64,000 bases of DNA from Astropecten irregularis (GCA_963971285.1 OZ020246.1:21435217-21499216), one strand, 5' to 3'. Numbered from the stretch's first letter, positions 25,501 to 35,649 are shown. Made by a program: numbers and translations. Notes: generated by a model from the sequence alone, not told the origin.

Positions 25501-28500
25501 GATACTCTAGTGAGTAGGGCTTCCTTTTTTATTTTACCCCTCAGAGGTTTTAGAAATCTGTAACGTGGGATCTTTTTGAGGAAAGTTTCATCTTGGATTT
25601 TTAGTTAACAGGCCTGTGTGTACTGGTATTCATTATAAACGCTTTTGTTAGGACCTAATACAGTCTAGGAGACAGATGAGTTTTATTCTTCTAGAAAGTG
25701 GGTTGTAATTGCCAGTTACTACATATGTCAGCAATGTGCTCTGAATACACTGATTATTAGGCTATGATTCCCTGCGACTATTCAATTGAAACAAAAATTA
25801 AACTATATGCAGAGATGGAATTATTCAAAGGATGTGGGATGATGATTTAGGGGTGAGATGTAGTGATCGGATTCTTTTTAAATAAAACGGAGTCATTGGA
25901 AAGTGGACAAAAAAAAATTGAAAAAAAGAGAAAACACTTAAGAAATACTGTGGCCGTTTTTCGCTGTTTTCTCAAAAAGTGGGCAACGTATGGGACTGAA
26001 ATTTTCACAGATTACTTTTACTGTATCTTCCTTGATATTTTTGCCCACGAATCTGTATTTCTTTGACAAAAACCAACGTTTGATACTACCTTTAACGTCG
26101 CCTTCCTTTTTTTGCTTAAATGCAGGTATAATGGATCAGTTTGAAGTCAGGGGATTCCCCACAATAAAATAGTAAGTACGGAACAAGTCAGGGGGGCTGC
26201 AAGCCAGAAGCTGCTTACCACACATTACCACAGTCTCCACAGGGGAACTGGATCATAAACCACACATTACCACACAAACAGCATGTGTATGTATTGTGGT
26301 ATTCAGGATACCACATTTACCATGTGTGGTAACTGTGGTATGCAGATTGGTTAGGGTTAATGGCCAGTTTGTTCAGTGGCTTGAGTGTCTTTTAGAATTA
26401 GACAAATCTAAAAATAGAAGCCCATGATGCCCGTGTCACCATAAATTGTTTTTGTACTTTGCATAGCCTTTATAATCTTATTAATAAAGTCATCAAATAA
26501 CCACAAGGGAAACTGACTGAATTTAAAGTCATTGAAAAGTGAACAAAGAAAAATTGACTGGAGCGGGATTCGAACCGGCGACCTCCTGAATACCGTACAG
26601 GCGCTCTACCAACTGAGCTATCCAGCCCTACGTTGGTGGTGACCCCAAGGCGGTGTGTGCGTGGTTTCATGGCTTCCGACTGCCAAATGAACAAAGATAA
26701 TTGACTATTGGGGTCACCACCAAAGTAGGGCTGGATAGCTCAGTTGGTAGAGCGCCTATATACGGAATTCAGGAGGTCGCCGGTTCAAACCCTGCTCCAG
26801 TCAATTTTTCTTTGTTCACTTTTCAATGACTTATTAATAAAGAGTATGAAAATGAATTTCGATTTTGATTTAGAACTGTTGAAGGTTTTTTTTTATGAAG
26901 TAGGAAGGGCCTCATGCGTTTCGATCCTAGCAGGATCTTTATCGAAGGCTAAATGGCAAGAGGTTTCTTTTTTGTCATAAGGAGTGACTAGCCCATGTTT
27001 ATGCAATGTGTATGTGGATGTTTGTGTCTTTACAGTATCAGTGGTGAGAAAGTTCTGACGCACAGAGGAGGAAGGACCTCTCAGGATATCATGGAGTTTG
27101 CACAAAGAGCTCATGGGTAAGTACAGACTATGTAAACCACACGAAAGTGTGAGCGAGAAAAGCTTCTGGAAAAATGGAAAGTTCTTAATGTATAGCAAAA
27201 TGTAGAAGTTTAGTTTGGGGCCATGGCAAAGTATTTGTGGCAGTTGAAAGGGACAACAACTAAAAAGACAATTGAACAGAGGTTTCAAGACAATGAGAAG
27301 GGGCACCAAAGCAATGAATAAGTAATAATTTGGCAATGATCAGGGGGTTCCATGTTTGTGCCCAGGTGCGGCAAGTTACAGAGGAAAGGGCAACATGGCA
27401 GTGACCAGGTGCACCAAGGCAATGACCAGGGGTATCAAGGCAGTGACTAGGGGCACCAAGGCAATGACCAGGGGCACCAAGGCATTGACTAGGGGTATCA
27501 AGGCAGTGACTAGGGGCACCAAGGCAATGACCAGGGGCATCAAGGCAGTGACCAGGGGCACCAAGGCAATGACCAGGGGTATTCAGGCATTGACTAGGGG
27601 TACCAAGGCAATGACCAGGGTATCAAGGCAATAACCATGGGTATCAAGGCAATAACCTGGGGTATCAAGGCAATAACCATGGGTATCAAGGCAATAACCA
27701 TGGGTATCAAGGCAATAACCATGGGTATCAAGGCAATAACCATGGGTATCAAGGCAATAACCATGGGTATCAAGGCAATAACCATGGGTATCAAGGCAAT
27801 AACCATGGGTATCAAGGCAATAACCAGGGGTATCAAGGCAATGACAAGGGGCACCAAGGCAATAACCATGGGTATCAAGGCAATAACCATGGGTATCAAG
27901 GCAATAACCAGGGGTATCAAGGCAATAACCAGGGGTATCAAGGCAATGACAAGGGGCACCAAGGCAATGACAAGGGGTATCAAGGCAATAACCATGGGTA
28001 TCAAGGCATTGACTAGGGGCACCAAGGCAATAACCAGGGGTATCAAGGCATTGACTAGGGGCACCAAGGCAATGACCAGGGGTATCAAGGCATTGACTAG
28101 GGGCACCAAGGCAATAACCATGGGTATCAAGGCATTGACTAGGGGCACCAAGGCAATGACCAGGGGCATCAAGGCAATGACCAGGGTCATCAAGGCAATG
28201 ACCAGGGGTATCAAGGCATTGACTAGGGGCACCAAGGCAGTGACCAGGTGCACCAAGGCAATGACCAGGGGCACCAAGGCATTGACCAGGGGCACCAAGG
28301 CAATGACCAGGGGTATCAAGGCATTGACTAGGGGCGCCAAGGCAATGACCAGGGGTATCAAGGCATTGACTAGGGGCACCAAGGCAATGACCAGGGGTAT
28401 CAAGGCATTGACTAGGGGTACCAAGGCAATGACCAGGAGCGGAAGGCAATGAATTGGGGCACCAATGCAATTAATAGGAGAACTAAGGCAGCAAGGCAAT

Positions 28501-31500
28501 GACCAAAACCACCAAGGTTTGACTAGCAATGACCAGGGGTACCAAGGCAATGACCAGGGGGCTCTGTGGCAACGAACAGGTACACCAACAGACCAAGGCT
28601 ATAAAAACTAATTTCTCATTTCTTGCAATGGTAACAATATCAATCAATCTTGCAATCTTTCTTCTTTTGTGCAGGCCACCAGTGCGTCCGATGACTAAAG
28701 CCAGTGAGCACAAGCAGGCTCTGAAGGACCACAAAGTATTCTTTCTCCTGGTCACCGACGAAGAAGGCCAACAGTCTGATCTAGCAGTGAGTTTAATAAT
28801 TCCAACTTCTGATTGCAATGAAAAATATCAGACAATTTGAAATTGGAATCTTTCTTTGTTCATTTGAAAGACTTCCAATAACTGGTTGCTTTTGCGTTTT
28901 TTGCGCCCCCTAAACAGTGGCGCTCTGGGCACGTGCTTGCCCTCACCTTTAGTCACGCCACTGAAAGCGTAATCTTATTTAGGTGACATAACTCATCGAT
29001 GAGCATACATATGAGGAGCAATGAAATTATAATTGTGTTGTCTTTTGCAGAAATTTTACAGCACAGCGGCAGAGGGTAAAATTCTAGAGAGCTATTTTTA
29101 CCAGGGACCCAGTAAAGTATTGCCGGCCGGCCAGAGGCCCGAGGAGAAAGACCAGCCTGTCCTGTTAGTATTCAAAGATAAAACCGTCTACAAGTTTGAA
29201 GGTTTGTACCTGTTTTGGCTGTTATCTTGATATTGTGTGCATGTTGTGTCTTAGTGATTTAGGGGCTTAACCATGGAACCATGGCAGAGGTCAGAGCTAG
29301 TTGTCTTTGAGGTCTCCTTTTATTTTCCCTGACTTCATCCGATGACAGCATTTTCTGTGTTGAATTTTTTTTTTTATCCCAGTAGAGGTTATTCATGTGA
29401 CGTCATCAGCTTGGATTGGCCGTCAAGCACAATGATTACACAAATATAAACGATACGCTTCAGTGCACATGCAACATACAGTGAGTCGCAGTGTCGTACG
29501 TGTAACCATGGAGAACATACAAAAGCTTGAAGGCCAATCGCATGATTTTATGACGTCAGTGAAAAACCTCTATAATTCATTTGATTTAATTACATGACAA
29601 AATTCTGCTCTTCACTCGTTGTGAATGTTATGCTCAGCAAACAATGGCTGAATACAAGTCAAAAGCAGTAAACATCACATGAACATTTGGTTGGTAATCC
29701 TGTTTGATCAAGGAAGACTTTTCATGCTCAAGCAAATTTTGTGCTTAAAGCAGCTCTATGAAATTGGCCCCAGGTTAGAAAAAGCCAAACGAACTCAACA
29801 AACCGACATGATTGCAATGAATGTTTTAGCATGAGACTCTCGTACAATTGTCCTGATTGTTCTTGCTCTACTACAGTGCCTGAGGATGGTCTTACTGAGG
29901 AAGCACTCACTAAGTGGATTATGGAAGAGAGGTTTCAAGCCTTCCCATTGATAGAGAACAACAACATCAACCTCCTTGCTCAACTAGGTAACTTTATTTA
30001 TAATTTGAAAGGGATCAAAGAAAAATTTACTAGAGCAGGTTCTACCATGCTCTACCATGTGAGCTATCCAGCCTTATGATGGCAGTGTCCCAAATAGTAA
30101 ATTATCTTTGTTCATTTGGCAGTCAGAAGCCATGAAACCACTCACATACTGCTAGATCCCAAGTATCATTTAAGACACACAAATATTAGCAGTGCAGCAA
30201 CCTGAGAAATGGTACATGGGATGCAGCTTTTTAATCAATTTTTTTTTCCTCAGAGAAATTGTTGGTGCTGGCTCTAGTCAACCCCAGCGTGGATAACCAC
30301 AGGAAGCATCCGCATTACCGTATGAAGGATACCATCCGGAAATTCTCCTTGGAACAGAGGGACATATTCCACAGGTAAGAATCGAATCTTGGATCTTTGT
30401 CCCTTGTTCCTTGTTCAGCCATGAATAGGTACGGCTTTTAGGCTGGGAATGTTTTTTTCATTTAACTGTGCCCTCAATGGGCTGTCTTTATTCTTGTTAA
30501 GAATATCGGCTTGTAGGCCTATATATATGAAGTTACCTGTTTATAATACCAGTATTCTTCCAAAATCTGGGTTTAAAACAAAATTGAGGAAAGTTTCTAA
30601 CCAAACTTGACCCCCATGCATTTTGGGCTCCACTCTGCAATATGCCAAGTCCAACACTGCATTATTGCCACATTTTATAATTTGGGCTATGAAATCCTAT
30701 ATGTTACAATGCCTAGGATCTACAGACGTAAAGTCCTTCAAATTCCAACGATACCACAAGATATATTTTCATTGTGGTGGTAAGGGTCACAGGGTATATT
30801 AATTTCTGTAAATTTAACTGAATGCATATCATTGGACAGTTTTTGCAAATTACTGGTGTTCTGTTCAAATGCGGTAGATTTGTAATCTCTTCTTGTACTT
30901 GTTTCTCTTGCAGTAATTTTCAGTTTGGTTTTATGGAAGCTACCGACATTGCCAACGATATAACTCTGAGGTAAGAACCACTGCCAACCTTTTTTTCCAT
31001 CACCCAAGCCGCTTGATGTTTCAACCTCAGTTCTTTGTTTATTATGCACCATAACCTTGTTGTATTTACCAGTATAATAATTAGGACATTTCCCTGGTCA
31101 GTGCCTGGGCCAATTTCATAGAGCTTGACAAAATTCCTTGTGAATGTTATGCTTAGCACACAGTGGCCAAACACAAGTCAAAAGCAGTTAACATCACATG
31201 AAAATTTGGTTGGCAATCCTGTTTGGTCAAGGAAGACTTTTCATGCTCAAGCAAATTTTGTGCTTAAGCAGCTCTATGAAATTAGCTTCCGGTTAGGTAA
31301 TGGACCATTTCAGCTTTGCTCAAGCCAGCATAGAACTGGATAACTCAGTCAGCATTCCTGTGGTAATTTGTTTGAATCCCGCTCCTGTCAATTTTTCAGT
31401 AACTTCAAATAAATCCAGTCAGTTTCCCTTGTGACATGTGTGATGAACTTTTTGCGGGTTAGCTTTGTGATATATAAGTTGATAAAGTAAAGTGATAGAA

Positions 31501-33951
31501 ATGAATGACATCTTCCTGAAAACTGATCTTGGAAAAAGACAACAAATTAGCCTACATGATGAATGACATATTTCCTGTACATGTATTTTGACAGTCAATT
31601 AGAAAGGCCAGGCATTCTGGTGGTGGATCCAGCTACGTACGTCTACTACATCTATGAGGATCCATTGGAGGTCACTAAGGAGTCACTAGCAGCCTTCCTG
31701 GTGGGTGTGGAAGAGGGGACAGTAGAGGTAAGAAAACAGATGGAAACCGTCTATACAGTAATCCGAACGCAAGTTTTTGAGTGGCGCCCTCTTTTGATTA
31801 AAAAAGAAACTGTGGTGGTGTCTATATATTATTGTGTACACTGCCAAATCATCTTTGATTGAAATGTGGGAAGCCAGAAAGCTAATCATGAGCAAAAGCC
31901 CGGTGGGGAAATCCGGGAGATGTTGTCCATGCTGAATATTTTTCTAACTTCGTGTTCCTTTCAGGAATAAATCATGCATCACATATCGAGCCGGAGTTGT
32001 AGTGCATTTATATCGAAAAACGCCACCGCATTTTCTTTCTTAATCAAAATAGGGCGCCAATCAAAAACTTGCGTTCGGATTACTGTATAAGAAACTCATT
32101 TTCACCATGCGTTTAACGATTGCTTGTGGGGACAACTCTACTGATGGTAGTCTGGGAAAATCAAGAAAATTATCAAACCTTGTGCATTTTTCGTGGGTGG
32201 TGGTTGGGTAGTATTTGCCGGTATACATAAATGGCTGGTTGTGTAAAAGATCTGAGCTTTCAGGAGAAAGCATTGATTAAAGAGTTGTCAAGTTTTTCCA
32301 TCATATTTGGCAACAATTTGATTGTGAGATCACAGTATTCAACATCAGAAACTTGTACATTCTATTTTTGTCATTCTTAAAGTCGTGGCATGATTTGTGA
32401 TGGCATTTAAAACATCTAGTTATCCTTGACTCCGATCCCAGTGATCACCGATATATTTTCCTTCAGAAGGTGCCATTAATTTCATTCTTAGTGGATGAAT
32501 AGGAGTGAATGGGTTCTCATAAATAAGGATAAGGATAATGGATGTACATAGTACAAGTAGTTTTTTTCAGATTTGTTGCATGTAGGGTTTCGAGGATTAA
32601 AGGAAACCCTTTTTTTCACTGTGATGTTACGTTTCTTTTCCTTTCTTCAATAGGGGTACGGGGGCAACAGCTGGTATCGCAAAATATACAGAATCCTTTA
32701 TGAAGTCGTCAGGAGCCTTGTGGTAAGTGAGAGCTGTTTATTTTATAATCTGTGTCGTGTTCCATTTTTTTTTATGATGATGGGAGGATTTTCTTGTCCT
32801 TTGTGGTTACTTTCAGACATTGGGGCGTGTTCTTACAACCAAGTGCCAGGAATTTCACTTGTGATCTTGACGGGATAATGCACTATTGGCTAAGATCAGA
32901 GAACCATACTAGCACTTTGTCTGATCCAACATGTTTTACATTATCTAACAGTCTTGTGAAAGTCTGAGCACTGTTACCCATATGGCCCAGGCAGTTTACA
33001 GGCAATCTACAAAAAGAAATAGCTTTCATATTTTATAAGTCTTTGTATAATTCTTTGGGGGATAGTAACAAAATGTCAGGTAAATGGCTCTAATGCTACT
33101 GAAATTTTCCATTGGTATGTGGCATCGTTGGTTGCCTGTAAAGGTTGCCTCGTGTGACATGGTCTTAAGAGTCATAAGACCAGACTCTTATATATTTTTG
33201 GCATTAAACACAATAAATAATTCAAATTTCTTCAAGGTGTGGATAAACAATATTACTCATCGCAAAAAGTAAATAATTTCATGCAGAAATATTTGAAAAT
33301 GAAGTTTTTACTATCATCTAAAGTTATGTAGATCTGTAAGCACAAAATCTGTGAACATCTCTGCATTGTGCTTTGCATTTTACCGATCATGAACCGTTTT
33401 TGTGCGGATAGCTTTGGAAGTGTGTAGTGGATGTATATGAGAAATACAGGACATTTTGTAGTACAAAATTTGTACACGAAATCCAATTGGCTGGCTATCC
33501 GCGAAAGGGTCTATAGATGTGTTAAGATGATCACAGCAGGTTAATAAAAATACCTAATAAGGTCATTGATTTTGTGATAACACCATGTGGCTCTGGAAAG
33601 AGCCGGTTAGCTCAACGTTCTGGCCAGTATACTCTGGCCATCTTCAGGAGAATGCTGAAGTACCTAATATACATCTTTTCTTCTGCCTTTTTATTTTTTG
33701 GCTTGTCCCTCTCGGTCGTCCAGGCCCTGTGGATGTCCAGCCCTTTCCTGACCACCGGTCTCCTGGTAGTCCCCTCCTTCCTCGTCATCTTCATCTGCTA
33801 CAGCATCTGGTCAGCCGATCCTTACGATGAGGACAACATGCCCCGAGACAGCGAGGAAGAGGAAGAGGAGGAAGATACGTACCAGGAGGAGGAGCTGGAA
33901 GATGGGAAGGTGGTAGAGCTGAAGGAGGATGGACATCTCAAGGCAGACTGA
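16513..33951 (+). CDS. TMX3: Thioredoxin-related transmembrane protein 3 (ER protein disulfide isomerase family)
   Basis: ER membrane thiol oxidoreductase. Exons: 16513-16549, 18143-18197, 24382-24421, 25386-25509, 26126-26171, 27036-27116, 28675-28786, 29051-29201, 29877-29987, 30254-30374, 30914-30970, 31595-31727, 32654-32722, 33724-33951 (TGA). All are GT-AG with consistent phases and give 454 residues, the same length as human TMX3. An N-terminal hydrophobic signal (residues 1-22) is followed by a thioredoxin domain with FYAPWCGHC, active-site Cys50 and Cys53, and cis-Pro97 in RGFPTIKY. Redox-inactive thioredoxin-like domains follow, with PVLLVFKDKTVYKF and WIMEERFQAFP matching human positions. 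A transmembrane segment lies at about 389-408 (GLLVVPSFLVIFICYSIW), then a Glu-rich cytosolic tail. The tail ends HLKAD, lacking the KKKD retrieval signal of the human protein. Confidence 0.96.
17036..17740. mobile_element. Inverted-repeat element with an internal hairpin
   Basis: The outer ends pair: CTTTTCCACACCTGTGAGAA near 17055 and its complement TTCTCACAGGTGTGAAAAAG near 17699. At 17062-17162 a strong hairpin is formed by AATATGAAATGGAATCAAAT and ATTCCATTTCATATTCACAG. Between 17165 and 17680 two blocks of GAGTCC/GAGACC-rich sequence look like degenerate tandem repeats. Confidence 0.55.
17165..17680 (+). repeat. Degenerate GAGTCC-type simple repeat, two blocks
   Basis: Two blocks (about 17165-17310 and 17555-17670) are built from variants of GAGTCC, GAGACC and AAGTCC in roughly 6-bp steps. 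Their open frames give Ser/Glu/Pro-rich peptides, which I take as a product of the repeat rather than a gene. Confidence 0.6.
18259..18544. mobile_element. Nonautonomous hAT-like element
   Basis: It starts CAGGGCTCGAATTACT and ends TATTTCGAGCCCTG, inverted termini of about 11 bp. Flanks ACTTGG and TCTTGG match at five of six positions, a weak target duplication. The interior repeats CTAGAC/CTAGACC many times. It is 286 bp and noncoding. Confidence 0.6.
19345..20711. mobile_element. hAT-like DNA element with 8-bp target duplication
   Basis: Termini CAGTGGCGTACGCAGGA and the right end CCTGCGTACGCGCCTG are inverted repeats. The element is flanked on both sides by TACACATG (19337-19344 and 20712-20719), a perfect 8-bp target duplication as made by hAT transposases. 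At 1367 bp it is too short for a transposase; the open frames at 20179-20447 show no family motif. A smaller palindrome, ends CAGGTGAATATATTT and AAATATATTCACCTG, sits inside at about 19785-19898. Confidence 0.8.
22159..22278. mobile_element. Palindromic MITE, family 2 (copy 1)
   Basis: Ends GGGCCTGTTTGTTTAA and TTAAACAAACAGGCCC are inverted repeats, and inner GGATC motifs also pair. A second copy lies at 57947-58072. The terminal sequence and 120-bp size resemble PIF/Harbinger-type MITEs. Confidence 0.75.
22809..22925 (+). repeat. TTTG microsatellite
   Basis: Runs of TTTG interrupted by a G tract at 22860-22870 and by short unique spacers. Confidence 0.9.
23113..23253. mobile_element. GC-rich palindromic element
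   Basis: Arms AATGGGAGACTTTTGGAGAG and CTCTCCAAAAGTCTCCCATT are exact complements. Pairing continues through GAGTCAACAGCGCACGCGC and its near complement. The total is 141 bp around a short AT-containing loop. Confidence 0.8.
23476..23667. repeat. Tandem palindromic GATCCTAGC repeat cluster
   Basis: One reversed and three forward copies of a unit of about 40 bp containing GCCTTTGAGAAAGATCCTGC and TAGGATCAAAACGTCAGGC. Related fragments are at 5950-6090 and 26900-26965. Confidence 0.75.
25066..25306 (+). repeat. CAGCTCTATGAAATTGG-type element, diverged copy
   Basis: It shares TCATGAAAATTTGGTCGGCA and CTTAAGCAGCTCTATTGAAG with better copies at 29598-29771, 31108-31289, 36561-36804 and 56199-56413. 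It is in TMX3 intron 3. Confidence 0.55.
25862..26098 (+). repeat. Interspersed repeat R1, partial copy
   Basis: It contains the R1 hallmarks AAGAAATACTGTGGCCGTTT, TCTCAAAAAGTGGGCAACGT and GTATGGGACTGAAATTTTCA, ending at the ACTACCTTTAA terminus. It is in TMX3 intron 4, just upstream of exon 5. Confidence 0.7.
26210..26362 (+). repeat. CTTACCACACATTACCACAG-type repeat (copy 1)
   Basis: Internally palindromic TACCACA/TGTGGTA sequence. A related copy in the opposite orientation lies at 46108-46340, sharing GCTGCTTACCACACA, TACCACAGTCTCC and the GGTTAGGGTTAA end. Confidence 0.6.
26477..26842. repeat. Inverted-dimer tRNA-derived element with 13-bp target duplication
   Basis: The element proper is 26490-26829. 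Its left half is a reversed tRNA-like module (complement of GGATAGCTCAGTTGGTAGAG and of GGTTCGAATCCCGCTCCAGT), its right half a forward module with the same A and B boxes. CTTATTAATAAAG occurs directly before (26477-26489) and after (26830-26842), so both halves entered as one unit. It lies in TMX3 intron 5. Confidence 0.85.
27408..28560 (+). repeat. 21-bp minisatellite in TMX3 intron 6
   Basis: About 55 copies of a 21-bp unit, typically AAGGCAATGACCAGGGGTAT plus C. Variant units carry AATAACCATGGG, ATTGACTAGGGG or AATGACAAGGGG. Near 27625-27835 about ten successive units are almost identical, while 28010-28430 alternates ATTGACTAGGGG and AATGACCAGGGG units, a 42-bp higher-order repeat. Because 21 is a multiple of three, long open frames run through it on both strands; these are not genes. 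Degenerate units extend left to about 27290 and right to about 28600. Confidence 0.97.
29383..29572. mobile_element. MITE with TAGAGGTT termini and TGACGTCA motifs
   Basis: The left end TAGAGGTTATTCATGTGACG and the right end GACGTCAGTGAAAAACCTCTA are imperfect inverted repeats. Each arm carries TGACGTCA, the CREB/ATF half-site palindrome, and GATTGGCC or its complement. It is in TMX3 intron 8. Confidence 0.7.
29598..29771 (+). repeat. CAGCTCTATGAAATTGG-type element
   Basis: It shares TTGTGAATGTTATGCTCAGC, AACATCACATGAACATTTGG and AGCAGCTCTATGAAATTGGC with copies at 31108-31289, 36561-36804 and 56199-56413. It is in TMX3 intron 8. Confidence 0.7.
29998..30155 (-). repeat. Degenerate tRNA-derived element
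   Basis: It retains GTGAGCTATCCAGCCTTATG, GTTCATTTGGCAGTCAGAAG and CATGAAACCACTCACATAC blocks from the element family, 10 bp downstream of the exon 9 donor of TMX3. Confidence 0.6.
31108..31289 (+). repeat. CAGCTCTATGAAATTGG-type element
   Basis: Near-complete copy: starts GGGCCAATTTCATAGAGCTT and ends AAGCAGCTCTATGAAATTAG, so the termini are inverted repeats and the family behaves as a MITE. It is in TMX3 intron 11. Confidence 0.75.
31310..31440 (+). repeat. Degenerate tRNA-derived element
   Basis: GGATAACTCAGTCAGCATTC, then TTTGAATCCCGCTCCTGTCA, then the CAGTCAGTTTCCCTTGTGA tail. The A box is damaged. Confidence 0.6.
31756..32085. mobile_element. Tc1/mariner-like MITE with about 55-bp inverted termini
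   Basis: The left arm CAGTAATCCGAACGCAAGTT and the right arm AACTTGCGTTCGGATTACTG are exact complements, and pairing continues through GGCGCCCTCTTTTGATTAA. Flanking TA dinucleotides (31754-31755, 32086-32087) fit a TA target duplication. It is 330 bp, starts 29 bp after the exon 12 donor of TMX3, and is noncoding. Confidence 0.85.
32983..33166 (+). mobile_element. GCCTCGTGTGACAT-ended MITE (copy 1)
   Basis: Between the degenerate left end near TGGCCCAGGCAGTTTACAGG and the right end GGTTGCCTCGTGTGACATGG it shares interior sequence (AAAAAGAAATAG, GTATAATTCTTTGGGGGATA) with 47889-48106. A third copy is at 37908-38127. It is in TMX3 intron 13. Confidence 0.6.
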
Positions 33952-34186
33952 TGCCACAACAACAGGAAGGTCCACACCTCCTCTTTTGTTTGGGCTTAAA
34001 CTTTTCTGCAGCAGCTCCATTGGTTTCCAATCGTGGACCTTTTTCCCAATCGTGGACCCTATTGTCCCTTTTGTTATTAGTCCACAGTTTGAACGGCAAT
34101 ACAAACTCTCACACGTCTGGGCGGAATTTCACGTAATGTTGAGATTAATCTTAAGATGGGTCGTCAATCCAGGTTTAAAAACATTA

Positions 34187-34217
34187 TTCAATTCAATTCA
34201 ATTCAATTCAATTTATT
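34187..34217 (+). repeat. ATTCA microsatellite
   Basis: Five or more tandem ATTCA units, 236 bp after the TMX3 stop. Confidence 0.9.
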
Positions 34218-34422
34218 GGTCCATGATATAAAAATACACACACATTTTCTACTTCAAATCAAGCAGTCAAGCGTACTTCGTTCATTTTTGAATAACCACC
34301 CGTTAAAGTTAAATAATTTTGCAGTCAAATGCAGCAAAACGTTGATGATGCTTGTAAAATGTCACTCAAAGTGTTGTCAAATCAAAAACCCTGCCTTGGA
34401 TTTCTCTCTCTGTATTATGGTG

Positions 34423-34789
34423 TTAAAGGTAGTATCATACTTTGGTAAGAGACCAATACAGAAATGTTGACAGATTTATGTATAACTTTCAGGGTATGAA
34501 GATGATGCTAGTAGAAACCTATTGTTAAAATTGTTCCGCCTGAAATTGTGTATTTATCCAGATATTTGTAAAACAACGACCGAAAATCTTTTTGATCTTT
34601 TAAAAGATCAAAAATAAAAGAGAAAAGACTTAAGAAATACTGTCGCTGTTTTTCACGATTTTCTCAAAAAGTGGGCACTGTATGGGACTGAAATTTTCAC
34701 AGATGACTGTTACTGTATCTGTCTTGATATTTTTGCCCATGAGTCTGTATTTCTTTGATAAAAACCAAAGTATGATATTACCTTTAATA
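34423..34789. repeat. Interspersed repeat R1, near full-length copy
   Basis: It starts TTAAAGGTAGTATCATACTT and ends AAGTATGATATTACCTTTAA, inverted termini. The interior has TATGTATAACTTTCAGGGTA, TTCCGCCTGAAATTGTGTAT and CTCAAAAAGTGGGCACTGTA. Other copies: 25862-26098, 35891-36075, 39508-39890, 43680-43995, 58712-59163, 59488-60023. Confidence 0.85.
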
Positions 34790-35409
34790 ACAGGTAGTAA
34801 TTTAAAGCTTTAATACCAGGGGTTAATTGGGGGGGGGGGTGTAGGGGGAGGCGGACAGTTTGGACTTTAGATGTAGACAATCATGCACATAAATAATGGA
34901 TTTCTGAATAATTGCAACTCTTAGGTTATCAAATGATGACTTTTTGTCACTTGAACCTGAAGTGCTTACCACCTGTTTACTTAATTGTCAATTTTGTTTA
35001 ATAACCCTAGTTCAAAAGATATTATAAAACTGGGTTTGATTCACTCTGCTCTGTGTGCTGCATACATAGATTGACCTCGGGTTAAAATCATTATAAAGGT
35101 TTTATTGGTGTTACAGTTAAACAAACACCGATATTTTGCCTTTATACAATAACCAGTCACGTCATCATGTGCTTAGCGGTTGTTTTTCATTTCACAGTGC
35201 TGATTAACATTAAAGAAAGGAAGTATTTCATCAACACCAATAACTTAAAATCTATGACACAACAATACAAATCACGAGCAAACTAATTATAATCATGCTT
35301 TTAAGCACATTTTTCTGCCTTACTAAATCAGAGAGACATAGCTTACCGTTGAGCAATGCTGTTATATGAGGCCATGCATGTTGATATTATCCTGTTAGTC
35401 TGACCACCA

Positions 35410-35649
35410 GGGGCCAATTTCTAAGCTGCTAAGCACATATACTTTAGCTTAGCACATAAATATCTACCCAGGCAAAAATAATAAATAGTAACAAGGTAAA
35501 TTTCCATACTATTTTCATATGAGGCAAAGCATGTCTTACAGAAATACAGATCATGTGGAATTTTGGCTTGTAAAATGTTTTTAAAGAATTTTTTCTGCTT
35601 ACCAGATATTTATGCTTATTGCTTAGCAGCATTATGAATTTCAGCCTCA
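35410..35649. mobile_element. Palindromic MITE with GGGGCCAATTTCTAAGCTGC end
   Basis: The left end GGGGCCAATTTCTAAGCTGC and the right end GCTTAGCAGCATTATGAATT (then TCAGCCTC) are inverted repeats; GCTTAGCA-type motifs recur inside. It may be a relative of the CAGCTCTATGAAATTGG family. Confidence 0.6.

Noticed and set aside
26718..26805. Possible tRNA gene
   Set aside because: A and B boxes are good, but the anticodon stem has mismatches and the module occurs in many repeats with the same tail, so it is a tRNA-derived element.
27583..28550. Open frames of about 271-318 codons on both strands
   Set aside because: They are a by-product of a 21-bp tandem repeat without stops; the peptides are seven-residue repeats with no family and lie in a TMX3 intron.
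27408..28560. CRISPR-like array
   Set aside because: Units are directly adjacent with no unique spacers, in an animal intron; it is a minisatellite.
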